This document shows positions 45,181-53,348 of a stretch of 64,000 nt of DNA, piece after piece. Origin of the DNA: Acidobacteriota bacterium (lineage in GTDB: Bacteria > Acidobacteriota > Terriglobia > Acidiferrales > UBA7541). The notes under the pieces were generated by a model, which saw only the letters and a program-made list of their open reading frames with translations, had not been told where the DNA came from and searched no databases. The translations under genes and the position numbers were made by a program. How positions within the stretch are numbered: position 1 is the stretch's first letter; each line of letters begins with the position of its first letter. The stretch spans positions 51,694-115,693 of the forward strand of contig JACQDE010000087.1 of assembly GCA_016201285.1 (NCBI GenBank). The letters are read 5' to 3'.

Positions 45181-45917
45181 AGGGGGCCTTTCCCGGAGCG
45201 CAGCTTCCAGAGAATCTGCCGGAGCATGCCCAGCCAAGCCTCGGCGTCGCTCACGGACAGATGGAGGCGGCGGACCAGACGGCGCACTTTTTCTTGCGTG
45301 GGAGCGGCGGAGCGCGGCTTCAGGTAGCCGCAGGCGCGCAACGCGTCGAGCAGCACATCGTTAACCCGCTCGACTTCGCCAGCCGTGGCGAGCTTCTGCT
45401 TCTCCGCCGGCCGAGCGGCCGTGGACTTGCGCGCGAGTTCGTACAAGCAAATCGCCACCGCCTGCCCCAGATTCACGGATCGGTGCTCTTCCCGCGCCGG
45501 GATGCGCATCAGCCAATGACAATGGCTGAGGTCTTCGTTGGAGAGGCCGACCCTCTCCGAACCAAACAAAAGGGCAACCTGGCTCGATGGGAGCCGCTTG
45601 CGGATGATCCTTGCGCCATCCTCCAATCGCCGCACCGGGTGCCGCACTTCCCTGGTACCGACAGCGGTGGTTCCGACAACCAGCGTGCAATCGGCGACGG
45701 CATCGGACACGCTCTTGAATACTTCCGCGCTCGCCAGCAGCGCCGAGGCTCCCACAGCGGAGCGCGCCTCGCGAAACGCCATCTCGTATGGGTTCACCAC
45801 GCGCAGGCGAAGGAAACCGAAGTTGCTCATGGCGCGAGCGGCTGCGCCAATATTGAGAGGGTTGCGCGTGGCCACCAAGACAACGCGCAGACGGTCGAAT
45901 TCAGCCCGAGCAGACAA
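45177..45917 (-). CDS. TrmH/SpoU-family RNA methyltransferase, TrmJ-like
   Basis: The 246-residue protein has the SPOUT knot motifs: NPLNIGAAARAMSNFGF (motif 1), ALLFGSERVGLSNEDLSHC (motif 2) and RSVNLGQAVAICLYEL (motif 3). A C-terminal extension of about 75 residues follows. The layout is that of TrmJ, which 2'-O-methylates position 32 of tRNAs using SAM. Both ends of the gene are bordered by REP-like hairpins with the same GCACAGG arms. Confidence 0.9.
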   Translation of the reverse strand: MSARAEFDRLRVVLVATRNPLNIGAAARAMSNFGFLRLRVVNPYEMAFREARSAVGASALLASAEVFKSVSDAVADCTLVVGTTAVGTREVRHPVRRLEDGARIIRKRLPSSQVALLFGSERVGLSNEDLSHCHWLMRIPAREEHRSVNLGQAVAICLYELARKSTAARPAEKQKLATAGEVERVNDVLLDALRACGYLKPRSAAPTQEKVRRLVRRLHLSVSDAEAWLGMLRQILWKLRSGKGPL

Positions 45918-45993
45918 GAGTTGTTATTCTACAGCAAGCACGAGGCGGCACCCGAACTAGACAGCCCGAATCTTGTTGAAGCCGCCGCGCAAA

Positions 45994-46017
45994 GCACAGG
46001 CTATAAGCCTGTGCTAC
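45994..46017. repeat. REP-like hairpin 4, upstream of S9 peptidase
   Basis: GCACAGG (45994-46000) and CCTGTGC (46008-46014) around CTATAAG, then TAC. It is nearly identical to the hairpin at 45094. Confidence 0.75.
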
Positions 46018-46080
46018 CAGCTACGGTGATAGACTGAGCGCCCGCAGATGCTGCCAGTTCCAACAAGGAGAGCCCGCGTC

Positions 46081-48174
46081 ATGAACCGTCGAATTCTGTT
46101 CGCTACAATTCTGTTGAGTCTTTCCGCCGCCTCGATTGTTGTCGCGCAGGCGCCGGAGAAAACGCCGGCGCCCGCCGCGCCGCGCAATCTCACGATTGAC
46201 GACTATTTCCAGATCAAGCGCGTCCAGGATCCGCAGATCAGTCCCGAAGGCAAATGGGTGGCGTACACGGTGACGTCGCTCAGCCTGAAAGACGATAAGT
46301 CCGAAAAACAGGTCTGGATGGTCCCCGCGGCCGGCGGCGAAGCCGTGCCCATGACGGCGAAGGGCGTCTCCTCCTCGCATCCGCGCTGGAGCCCCGACGG
46401 CAAGTACCTCGCGTTCCTTTCCGCGCGCGGCGGCGGCGAAAAGGACGACGACGCGAAATCGCAGGTGTGGACGCTGAACCGCAACGGCGGCGAGGCACAG
46501 CAGCTCACCGAGACCATCCAGGGCGTGCAGTCGTTCGAATGGTCCCCGAAGGGCGACCGTATCGTGCTCGTCCTCCAGGACCCCACGCCGGAAGAGCTGG
46601 AAGCCGCCGAAGCGAAAGAGAAGCGCATCGAAAAGATCAAGCCGAAGACGCCTCGGCCGTACGTGATCGACCGCTTGCAGTTCAAGCAGGACTACGTCGG
46701 CTATCTTGACCGCCGCCGCACACACCTCTACGTCGTTGACCTTGCGAGTAAGAAGCTCGCGCAAGCGACCTCGGGCGATTACGACGACGCGGAACCCGCG
46801 TGGTCTCCGGATGGCCGCTTCCTCGCCTTCGCGAGCAACCGCTCCAACGACCCCGACCACAATTTCAACACCGACATCTGGGTGGTCGCCGCCGACAATC
46901 CAGACAAGGGCATGTCGCTGCTGCGGCTGACGACGAACCCCGGCCACGACGACGCCCCTGCATGGAGTCCGGACGGCAAGTGGGTGGCCTACGTCAGCCA
47001 GACCGACGCGAAGGCGCTCGACTACGCCACGCAGCACCTTGCGATCGTCTCGGCGCAGGGCGGCGCGGAAAAAGTGCTCACCGCAAAGCTCGACCGAAAC
47101 GTCATCCGCCCGCAGTTTTCCGCGGATGGCAAGTCCATCTACTTCCTGTTCGAAGACGACGGCGAGCAGTCCCTGGGGAGCATCCCCGCGGGCGGCGGCG
47201 ACGTCACACGCGTCATCGCCGGCAAGAAGTCGGTCGAATCATTCGCGCTGGGCCAGGATGGCGCGATTGCCGCGCTGATCAGCGAGTCTGCTATCCCGAA
47301 CGAAGTTTTCGGCTTGCACTCCGGCCAGCTCCGCAAGCTCACCAGCACGAACGACGCGCTCATGGCGCAGATTCGGCTGGGCGACGTGGAGTACGTCAAG
47401 TTCAAGAGCAAGGACGGCACCGAAGTCGCCGGCTTCCTCTTCAAGCCGCCGGCCTACAACCCGGAGATGAAGTATCCCACTCTGCTACGACCGCACGGCG
47501 GGCCGGTGGGACAGTACGAATGGTCGTTCGATTTCACCGCGCAGCTTTTTGCCGCCAACGGCTACGTGGTGCTGCAACCCAATCCGCGCGGCTCCTCCGG
47601 CTACGGCCAGAAATTTTCGCAGGCGATTTTCGCCGATTGGGGCAACAAGGATTACGACGACGTGATCGCCATGGTGGATTACGCGGTGGCCAAAGGCATC
47701 GCCGACCCGGCGCGGCTCGGGGTGGGCGGCTGGTCCTACGGCGGCATCATGACCAACTACGTGATCACCAAGTCCGGCGACCGCTTCAAGGCCGCCGTCT
47801 CCGGCGCCAGCGAGGCGCTCTACGTCACCAACTACGGCCATGACCACTATCAGAAGTTGTGGGAATGGGAACTCGGCCTGCCCTGGCAGGCGCGCGCGCT
47901 GTGGGAAAAGATCTCTCCCTACAACCAGGTGGAGAAAATCGTCACGCCAACGCTGTGGATGGGCGGCGAAAAAGACTGGAACGTGCCCATCATCAATTCG
48001 GAGCAGATGTACCAGGCCATGAAACGCCTGGGACGCACGACGCAGCTCGTCGTCTATCCGGGCGAGCACCACGGCATTGCCAAACCCTCCTACCTCAAGG
48101 ACCGCTTCGAGCGCTATCTCGGCTGGTTCGGCCAGCACATCAAGGGAGAAGCGCCGCCCAAGCCGGTCGAATGA
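46081..48174 (+). CDS. Secreted S9-family serine peptidase (acylaminoacyl-peptidase/DPP-like)
   Basis: The 697-residue protein starts at the ATG at 46081, downstream of an AAGGAGAG site. It has a signal peptide ending VVAQ, a beta-propeller of PD40 repeats (for example HPRWSPDGKYLAFLS, EPAWSPDGRFLAFAS, APAWSPDGKWVAYVS; about 40-420) and an alpha/beta-hydrolase domain (about 430-690). The triad is readable: S552 in GGWSYGG, D632 in GEKDWNVP, H664 in EHHG. It would hydrolyse short peptides in the periplasm or outside. Multiple S9 peptidases are common in Acidobacteriota. Confidence 0.95.
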   Translation: MNRRILFATILLSLSAASIVVAQAPEKTPAPAAPRNLTIDDYFQIKRVQDPQISPEGKWVAYTVTSLSLKDDKSEKQVWMVPAAGGEAVPMTAKGVSSSHPRWSPDGKYLAFLSARGGGEKDDDAKSQVWTLNRNGGEAQQLTETIQGVQSFEWSPKGDRIVLVLQDPTPEELEAAEAKEKRIEKIKPKTPRPYVIDRLQFKQDYVGYLDRRRTHLYVVDLASKKLAQATSGDYDDAEPAWSPDGRFLAFASNRSNDPDHNFNTDIWVVAADNPDKGMSLLRLTTNPGHDDAPAWSPDGKWVAYVSQTDAKALDYATQHLAIVSAQGGAEKVLTAKLDRNVIRPQFSADGKSIYFLFEDDGEQSLGSIPAGGGDVTRVIAGKKSVESFALGQDGAIAALISESAIPNEVFGLHSGQLRKLTSTNDALMAQIRLGDVEYVKFKSKDGTEVAGFLFKPPAYNPEMKYPTLLRPHGGPVGQYEWSFDFTAQLFAANGYVVLQPNPRGSSGYGQKFSQAIFADWGNKDYDDVIAMVDYAVAKGIADPARLGVGGWSYGGIMTNYVITKSGDRFKAAVSGASEALYVTNYGHDHYQKLWEWELGLPWQARALWEKISPYNQVEKIVTPTLWMGGEKDWNVPIINSEQMYQAMKRLGRTTQLVVYPGEHHGIAKPSYLKDRFERYLGWFGQHIKGEAPPKPVE

Positions 48175-48254
48175 GCGCGGAACGCGGAAGGACAGCCTCA
48201 GCGGCGCCTTTGCGAGCAAACGTTTGCGGTTGCGCGGGAGGTATCGGAACCCCT

Positions 48255-48282
48255 TAAAGTTTAGCCGCCTCTCCGCCGATTT
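48255..48282 (+). promoter_or_regulatory. Sigma-28 (FliA-type) promoter candidate
   Basis: TAAAGTTT (48255-48262), a 12-base spacer and GCCGATTT (48275-48282). The E. coli FliA consensus is TAAAGTTT-N11-GCCGATAA, so the match is 14 of 16 with one extra spacer base. The predicted transcript would run into the PilB/GspE-like gene. Confidence 0.55.
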
Positions 48283-48393
48283 ATCTCATAGGAGCCGTGC
48301 GAGCGGTCTGGACTGCCCGGCTGCAAGCGCGCGTACCCACTGGTCACTCATGGAGACACCTGCAGTTTTCGGGCCACGCTGCAAAGTACGGGG

Positions 48394-48421
48394 ATTCCAT
48401 GCAGCATTGTGCTGCAGGAAT
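48394..48421 (+). other. Strong leader hairpin before the PilB/GspE-like gene
   Basis: ATTCCATGCAGCA pairs with TGCTGCAGGAAT around TTG, with one bulged base, 80 bases before the start codon. It is not followed by a T-run, so it is more likely a leader structure than a terminator. Confidence 0.45.
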
Positions 48422-48501
48422 GCTCTTGTGTGGGCGGTCATGATCCTCGTCCTTTTCGCTATGGCCCGGGCATTCTCTGCCCGGAAAAGGATTGAACAGC
48501 C

Positions 48502-50883
48502 ATGAGCCGGCAAGTCGCTGAAATCCTGCGCAAGTCCGGTCTCCTGGCCGAGCCAGAAATCGCCGCGGCCTCCGCGCGCGCTGAGGAACTCGCCAGGCCA
48601 CTCTGGGAAGTCGTTCTGTCCGAGCACAACATCACGGAAGAACAACTGGCCCAGGCGTTTGCCACCCACTTGCGCATTTACTTGGTGAAGCTGGCTGCGA
48701 CCCCGGCGGATCCGGATGCGATCAAGCTCGTCTCCGAGACGCTGGCGCGGAAGCACCTCTGCGTGCCGCTGCGGGTGGAATCAGACGCCCGGCATGGCGA
48801 CGCGGGAGGTTCGGGGCGCCGGGCCGGGCTGGTGCTCGCCATGGCGAACCCCACTGATCTGGCTGCCTTGCAGGATGTGGAATTTGCAACTGGCTGCCAG
48901 GTGAAGCCCGTCGTCGCCACGCATGGCGATATTCGGGACGCTCTCGCCCGCTACTACGCACCGGAAACTTATCTGGACGACCTGTTGCGCAACGCCACGG
49001 AAAACACCGACGAGCTGGTTCTTACGGGAGACGAAGAGGAAGAGCTGGACGAAGTGCAGGAAGACTCGCGCAAGCAGGGACCGGCCGTGAAGATGGTCAA
49101 TCTGATCTTGCTGCGCGGCCTGCGGGAACTCGTCAGCGACATCCACATCGAAGCCGGACACGACGACGCCACCGTGCGCATGCGCAAAGAGGGCTTGCTC
49201 AGGGATTGCATGAAGATGCCCAACTGGCTGCAGCCGGCGGTGGTCTCCCGCCTGAAGGTCCTGGCGAAGCTGGATATCAGCGAGCGTCGCCGCCCGCAGG
49301 ACGGCCGCATCAAGGTCAAGTACGAGCAGCGGGAGATGGATCTGCGCGTGTCCACGCTGCCGACGCACTTCGGTGAAAAAGTCGTGTTGCGCATCCTCGG
49401 CTCCGGCCAGCAGGTTCCGTCGCCTTCCTCGCTCGGCCTGAAGCCCGAGGATCTGGAAGTTCTGAAGCAGGCCGCCGACCAGCCCCAGGGCCTGATTCTC
49501 GTCACCGGCCCCACCGGCAGCGGCAAGACCACGACCCTCTATTCCCTGCTCAACGAGAAGCTGAATCCCACCATCAACATCATCACGGTGGAAGACCCCA
49601 TCGAATTCCAGCTCGCGGGCATCAACCAGGTGCAGGTGAATCACAAGGCCGGCCTGACGTTCGCCTCCACGCTGCGCTCCATTCTGCGGCAGGACCCGGA
49701 CGTGATCCTGATCGGCGAAATCCGCGACCTGGAAACGGCCGAGATCGCATTCCACGCGGCGATGACCGGCCACTTGGTGCTCTCCACGCTGCACACCAAC
49801 AGCACTGTGGCCACCATCACGCGCCTGCTCGACCTCGGCGTGGACCCCGTCCTGATCGCGTCTTCGCTGAACCTCGTCGTGGCCCAGCGCCTGGTGCGCA
49901 AGATCTGCGAAAATTGCCGCGAAGAATACCAGCCCACCGCGCGACAACTCGAGCGGTTCCACCTCGAAGACTCGGTCTGGAAGTTTCAGCACGGCCGCGG
50001 GTGCGACACCTGCGGCGGCACCGGCTATTCCGGCCGGCAGGGGATCTATGAACTCCTCCGGATTACGCCGACGCTGAAGGAACTGATCACCCACAAGGCG
50101 CCGGAGCCGGAGCTTCGCCGCGCCGCGCACAACGTCGGCACCTCGCTGCTGCTCGACGGCGCTCTGGAATTGGTCCGCACCGGCACGACGACGCTCGACG
50201 AACTGCTGCGCGTCGTGCAGACCGAGGAGGATGAGGCCCGGCGCTGCCCGAAATGCTCGGCCCTCGTCACCGCCGAGTTCAGCACCTGCCCCAGCTGCCT
50301 CCACGTGTTGAAGTGCGTCTGCCATTCCTGCAAGCAGGAGCTGAAGCCGGATTGGAAAATTTGTCCCTTCTGCAATACGCCCGTCCAAAAGCCGGCCGAC
50401 CCGCGCATCGTGCAGCACGCCTCCTTGAGCGATTCGCCGCTTGACGCCGGCGTCGCCGCGCAGTTGACGGCCAGCCACACGGCCGGCAACGGTCAGACCG
50501 CGCGCAAGAATCCGCGCATCGTCGTCGTGGACGACGATCCCGCCATGCGCCAGATGGTTGTGCGCTCGCTCCAGCGGCTCCCCATGGCGCCCGAGGTTTT
50601 CGAGGCCCCGGACGGCGAATCCGGCCTCGCTATTGTCATGCAGACCGAACCCGACCTGGTCGTGCTCGACGTAAAAATGCCCGGCATGAGCGGCTTCGAC
50701 GTCTGCCAGGCGATGCGCAGCCAGGTCCAGACCGCCTTCACCCCCGTGCTGATGCTCACCGCTGAAACCGACGAGGCCAGCCGCACCAAAGGTTTCCTGG
50801 GCGGCTCCGACGACTACATGAACAAGCCCATCTCCATCCCGGAGTTGAACGCCCGCGTGGGCCGCCTCCTCCGCCGCAACTGA
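48502..50883 (+). CDS. PilB/GspE-type secretion ATPase fused to zinc ribbons and a response-regulator receiver
   Basis: The 793-residue protein combines four parts. An MshEN/T2SSE N-domain covers about 1-150. The GspE/PilB motor follows, with Walker A GPTGSGKTTTLYS (about 336-348), EDPIEFQLAGINQVQVN and LRQDPDVILIGEIRDLETAEIA; its zinc motif is CENC (in ICENCREEY) plus CDTCGG. A double zinc ribbon (C582-x2-C585 ... CPSC ... CHSC ... CPFC) comes next. Last is a receiver domain (about 670-790) with D677-D679, phosphoacceptor D723 in VLDVKMPGMSG and K775. Motors of this family drive pilus assembly or type II secretion. Control of the motor by phosphorylation is inference. No other pilus genes are adjacent. 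Confidence 0.92.
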   Translation: MSRQVAEILRKSGLLAEPEIAAASARAEELARPLWEVVLSEHNITEEQLAQAFATHLRIYLVKLAATPADPDAIKLVSETLARKHLCVPLRVESDARHGDAGGSGRRAGLVLAMANPTDLAALQDVEFATGCQVKPVVATHGDIRDALARYYAPETYLDDLLRNATENTDELVLTGDEEEELDEVQEDSRKQGPAVKMVNLILLRGLRELVSDIHIEAGHDDATVRMRKEGLLRDCMKMPNWLQPAVVSRLKVLAKLDISERRRPQDGRIKVKYEQREMDLRVSTLPTHFGEKVVLRILGSGQQVPSPSSLGLKPEDLEVLKQAADQPQGLILVTGPTGSGKTTTLYSLLNEKLNPTINIITVEDPIEFQLAGINQVQVNHKAGLTFASTLRSILRQDPDVILIGEIRDLETAEIAFHAAMTGHLVLSTLHTNSTVATITRLLDLGVDPVLIASSLNLVVAQRLVRKICENCREEYQPTARQLERFHLEDSVWKFQHGRGCDTCGGTGYSGRQGIYELLRITPTLKELITHKAPEPELRRAAHNVGTSLLLDGALELVRTGTTTLDELLRVVQTEEDEARRCPKCSALVTAEFSTCPSCLHVLKCVCHSCKQELKPDWKICPFCNTPVQKPADPRIVQHASLSDSPLDAGVAAQLTASHTAGNGQTARKNPRIVVVDDDPAMRQMVVRSLQRLPMAPEVFEAPDGESGLAIVMQTEPDLVVLDVKMPGMSGFDVCQAMRSQVQTAFTPVLMLTAETDEASRTKGFLGGSDDYMNKPISIPELNARVGRLLRRN

Positions 50884-50956
50884 AACGCATCACTTCCAAT
50901 TGTTCCGTACAGAATTGGCCCGCTTGTTCACGGCGCCGCGCGGGCCAGATACGTAG

Positions 50957-51276
50957 ATTCAACGGAAATACAGTTACGACTAAGACCGCTTTGGCAACCG
51001 TTGGGCACAGACGGTCACCGCCGGCTCGGGTCTTCCGGGGGCGAACACATTCGATACGGGCAACAACCGAGTCACTTCGCCGAATTTCAGCTATGATTTC
51101 TCCGGGGACCTGACGACCAATGGGGGAGGGACGAATTACGCTTACGATTTCGAGAGCTTCAACGCCACCGCCGACGCACGGGCTAGCAAAGCGGCGGCTA
51201 AACTATTTAAGCTGGCTTTTGATGTCGGAATGTTCCTTGCGGAAGTAGCCGGATGCGCTGGACCACCACAGCCATG
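50957..51276 (+). pseudogene. RHS/YD-repeat protein remnant
   Basis: A frame from 50957 reads KYSYD, then a TAA (50981-50983), then DRFGNRW, GLPGANTFDTGNNRV, FSYDFSGDLTTNG and YAYDFESF, closing with TGA at 51274-51276. The YD, GN and NR spacing is that of RHS repeats. There is a TAG just upstream at 50954-50956 and no larger RHS body, so this is the decayed 3' end of an RHS-type gene with its C-terminal tail. Confidence 0.75.
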
Positions 51277-52416
51277 ACGCACGAGAGCAGAGGGGCGGAA
51301 GTGAAGCGAGCAATTCGCTTCGCGGGCCGGGTCCTTCTGGTCGTGGCAGGGAGTATTGCGGTACTTTTGATACTTCGAATTTCGTTTGCGTTTTCGCGAT
51401 GGGCTGGATATCTGGTTATCGGTCTCATCATGACCGTAATCTACGCGACCGCTCATCGTTGGGTGATGGGGCTTCCTGGCCTCCTCGTTCTTGGAGTTTT
51501 CAATTCACTCATCGGATTGATAACCCAACATGGTCCGACAAATCCTCACAAGGCAGTCTCCGCGGGATTCGCTGGCTTGTTACTGGCGTTCTACACGGTG
51601 GGTTACATAGTCTTCGACTACTACGATGCTGCACATTTTTCTGCCGTGGACCGAATTGCCTTGCTCGTATATCTGTTCTGTATGATATGGCCAGCGTTTA
51701 CTGCCGGCAGCAATCTTGGCGTTGTCACACCCGCCATAGCTTGGTCAATGAGCATTGGAATGGTTGCGCTCGGCGTTTCGTTTGCAATTCATCGCATGCG
51801 ACGGCGGAACAGAGAGCACGGGAAGGTCTGGCTTCGGATTCTGTTGATCGTCGCTGCCGTAGCCCTCATTTCTGTGTTGGCGGCGGGCTACTACTTCTTG
51901 TGGCCGCGACGCGGAAATACGATAACCGAGCAATGGGAAAGCAACAATGGAACCGTCAAGATCCGCGTCACTTCGTACGCGGAGGAAGGCGGATTCTTCG
52001 TTCCCGGGATGTACTACGTATTTGAATCAGCGCCGGTCAGGATGAACAACTGGCACAAGATCACTGTTATAAGGCAAGACGACCCGATGCCGATACCTCG
52101 CGACAGGGTGCGTTGCGTGTCTGACACAGTCTGTTATCTCTTTATGCAGTACGATCTTGCAGTGACCATCAATGGCGGCGAGGAGTGGTCCACCTGGAAC
52201 GTTATCGACCAAACACCAAACTGGCAAGCGAATCCCATGGCCATCAAGAATGTAGAGATCCGAGGCGATGGACATGGCCGAATCACACTTGTTCCCTTTC
52301 ATGAGGGACAGTCTCTGCAATATCTCGATACCGAAGACTACGGGCGCCATCGGCGGCGAGTGGTCCCGGCGAGCCCCACCGCAGCGCCAAACCCATACTC
52401 CCCCGGCAAACGCTAA
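51253..52416 (+). CDS. Polytopic membrane protein with C-terminal soluble domain, unknown function
   Basis: The frame gives 387 residues from 51253; an ATG at 51274, or a GTG at 51301 (VKRAIRFAGRVLL), may be the real start. About six membrane segments occupy the first 230 residues (VLLVVAGSIAVLLILRI; GYLVIGLIMTVIYAT; GLPGLLVLGVFNSLIGLI; LLLAFYTVGYIVFDY; ALLVYLFCMIWPAF; ILLIVAAVALISVLAAGYYFLW). A soluble region with many aromatic residues follows. Base composition is less GC-rich than its neighbours. It directly overlaps the end of an RHS remnant, the place where immunity genes of RHS toxins usually sit; that role is a hypothesis only. Confidence 0.7.
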   Translation: MRWTTTAMTHESRGAEVKRAIRFAGRVLLVVAGSIAVLLILRISFAFSRWAGYLVIGLIMTVIYATAHRWVMGLPGLLVLGVFNSLIGLITQHGPTNPHKAVSAGFAGLLLAFYTVGYIVFDYYDAAHFSAVDRIALLVYLFCMIWPAFTAGSNLGVVTPAIAWSMSIGMVALGVSFAIHRMRRRNREHGKVWLRILLIVAAVALISVLAAGYYFLWPRRGNTITEQWESNNGTVKIRVTSYAEEGGFFVPGMYYVFESAPVRMNNWHKITVIRQDDPMPIPRDRVRCVSDTVCYLFMQYDLAVTINGGEEWSTWNVIDQTPNWQANPMAIKNVEIRGDGHGRITLVPFHEGQSLQYLDTEDYGRHRRRVVPASPTAAPNPYSPGKR

Positions 52417-52480
52417 ACAACTTATAATCAGCGCGTTAGCGATGGCGTTGCACGGCTGCACTCCTTCGCCAAACTGGCCT

Positions 52481-52508
52481 TTGAATTCGGACGAGAGTGT
52501 GGTAAAGT
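52481..52508 (+). promoter_or_regulatory. Promoter candidate for the cold-shock gene
   Basis: TTGAAT (52481-52486), 16 bases, TAAAGT (52503-52508). The predicted start near 52515 leaves a leader of about 150 bases that contains an intrinsic terminator before the start codon. Confidence 0.5.
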
Positions 52509-52553
52509 GTTATCCGCGTTTGGCTCTTGTAATTCCTTTTGACCTGTTCAATG

Positions 52554-52583
52554 GGGCTGCAGGGCGAACTTGCAGCCCTTTTT
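52554..52583 (+). terminator. Intrinsic terminator inside the cold-shock leader
   Basis: GGGCTGCA and TGCAGCCC pair around a nine-base loop, followed directly by TTTTT. It lies between the only visible promoter and the cold-shock start codon, so it may be an attenuator, or simply end the upstream transcript. Confidence 0.75.
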
Positions 52584-52667
52584 GTTTGGGGCACAAGGCG
52601 AGCGAGAGGCGCGACGCAAAATTGGCCGCGGGCGCAGAGCGCGCGTGGCTTCATTAAAGGAACAGAA

Positions 52668-52871
52668 GTGAGAGAACAAGGAACAGTGAAGTGGTTCAAC
52701 GCCAGCAAGGGCTACGGGTTCATCCAGCGCCAGTCCGGTGAGGATGTGTTCGTGCATTTCTCCGCGATCCAGGCGGAGGGCTACAAGACCCTCAACGAGG
52801 GACAGGCGGTTGAGTTCGAAGTCAAGCGGGGCCCGAAGGGCCTGCAGGCCGAGAACGTCGTCAGCCTCTAG
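52668..52871 (+). CDS. Cold-shock-domain protein
   Basis: The 67-residue protein has both RNA-binding motifs of the CspA family: [15 protein letters not shown] (RNP1) and DVFVHFSAI (RNP2). The start is GTG at 52668, set by the conserved N-terminus and an AAAGG site seven bases upstream. Such proteins bind single-stranded RNA and act as chaperones or antiterminators. A terminator in its own leader raises the possibility of autoregulation by antitermination. Confidence 0.95.
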   Translation: MREQGTVKWFNASKGYGFIQRQSGEDVFVHFSAIQAEGYKTLNEGQAVEFEVKRGPKGLQAENVVSL

Positions 52872-53005
52872 TGAGCCCAAGGGGGAGTGCGCCCGCGCGG
52901 ATTCCCCGACTTTTCAAGTTTGATCCCATAATCTTCCTCGTGACCGAAGCGTTCTGAGCAGAAACGGACCGAACGAGGAATGGTGCCCCGCCTGAAGGAG
53001 GCGAC

Positions 53006-53251
53006 ATGCGTACACTTGGTGAAGGCCAGCAGCTCAAGCATGACCAGTACGGGCTCGGAATCGTGACCCAGTCGGACAACGAGCGCACCACGATCGATTT
53101 TGACGACCATGGGAAAAAGCTTTTTGTCACCAGCCTGATGACGGCGGAGCTGATCGGCGAAGCGCCGGCCGTTCCTCCGCGCCGCCGCCGCCGGACGGTC
53201 CGCAAGGTGGCCAGCGCCGCCAGCGCTCCCGGCAAGCCCAGCAAGTCATAA
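53006..53251 (+). CDS. Small protein resembling the UvrD/PcrA C-terminal Tudor-like domain
   Basis: The 81-residue protein starts at the ATG at 53006 behind a perfect AAGGAGG. Residues 5-50 (GQQLKHDQYGLGIVTQSDNERTTIDFDDHGKKLFVTSL) follow the G-x-x-V-x-H-x-x-x-G-x-G-x-V ... I-x-F-x-x-x-G-x-K-x-L pattern of the Tudor-like tail of UvrD/PcrA helicases, which contacts RNA polymerase. The remaining residues are a basic Arg/Lys/Ala-rich tail. It may bind RNA polymerase or nucleic acid; that is inference from pattern only. Confidence 0.65.
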   Translation: MRTLGEGQQLKHDQYGLGIVTQSDNERTTIDFDDHGKKLFVTSLMTAELIGEAPAVPPRRRRRTVRKVASAASAPGKPSKS

Positions 53252-53284
53252 ACAGCCAGTTCGGCTCGGATTTGGAACCCGCGT

Positions 53285-53319
53285 GGCCCCGGCTTATAAT
53301 GCCGGGGCCTTTTGCTTTT
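53285..53319 (+). terminator. Intrinsic terminator
   Basis: Perfect nine-base arms GGCCCCGGC and GCCGGGGCC around TTATAAT, followed by TTTTGCTTTT. It ends the transcript of the Tudor-like gene. Confidence 0.9.
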
Positions 53320-53348
53320 CACTGGAAAAATCTTCGGAGGAGGCAGTC

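Noticed and set aside
48370..48440. Possible c-di-GMP (GEMM) riboswitch before the PilB-like gene, from the string GCTGCAAAGTACGGGG
   Set aside because: Only one short segment resembles the consensus ACGCAAAGC; the GGCAAACC-type and GGTUGCCG-type partners are absent, and the hairpin present does not fit the fold.
52410..52445. Possible attachment site (ACTTATAATCAGCGCGTTAGCG) after the membrane protein
   Set aside because: No second copy or integrase was found; a -10-like TATAAT explains part of it equally well.
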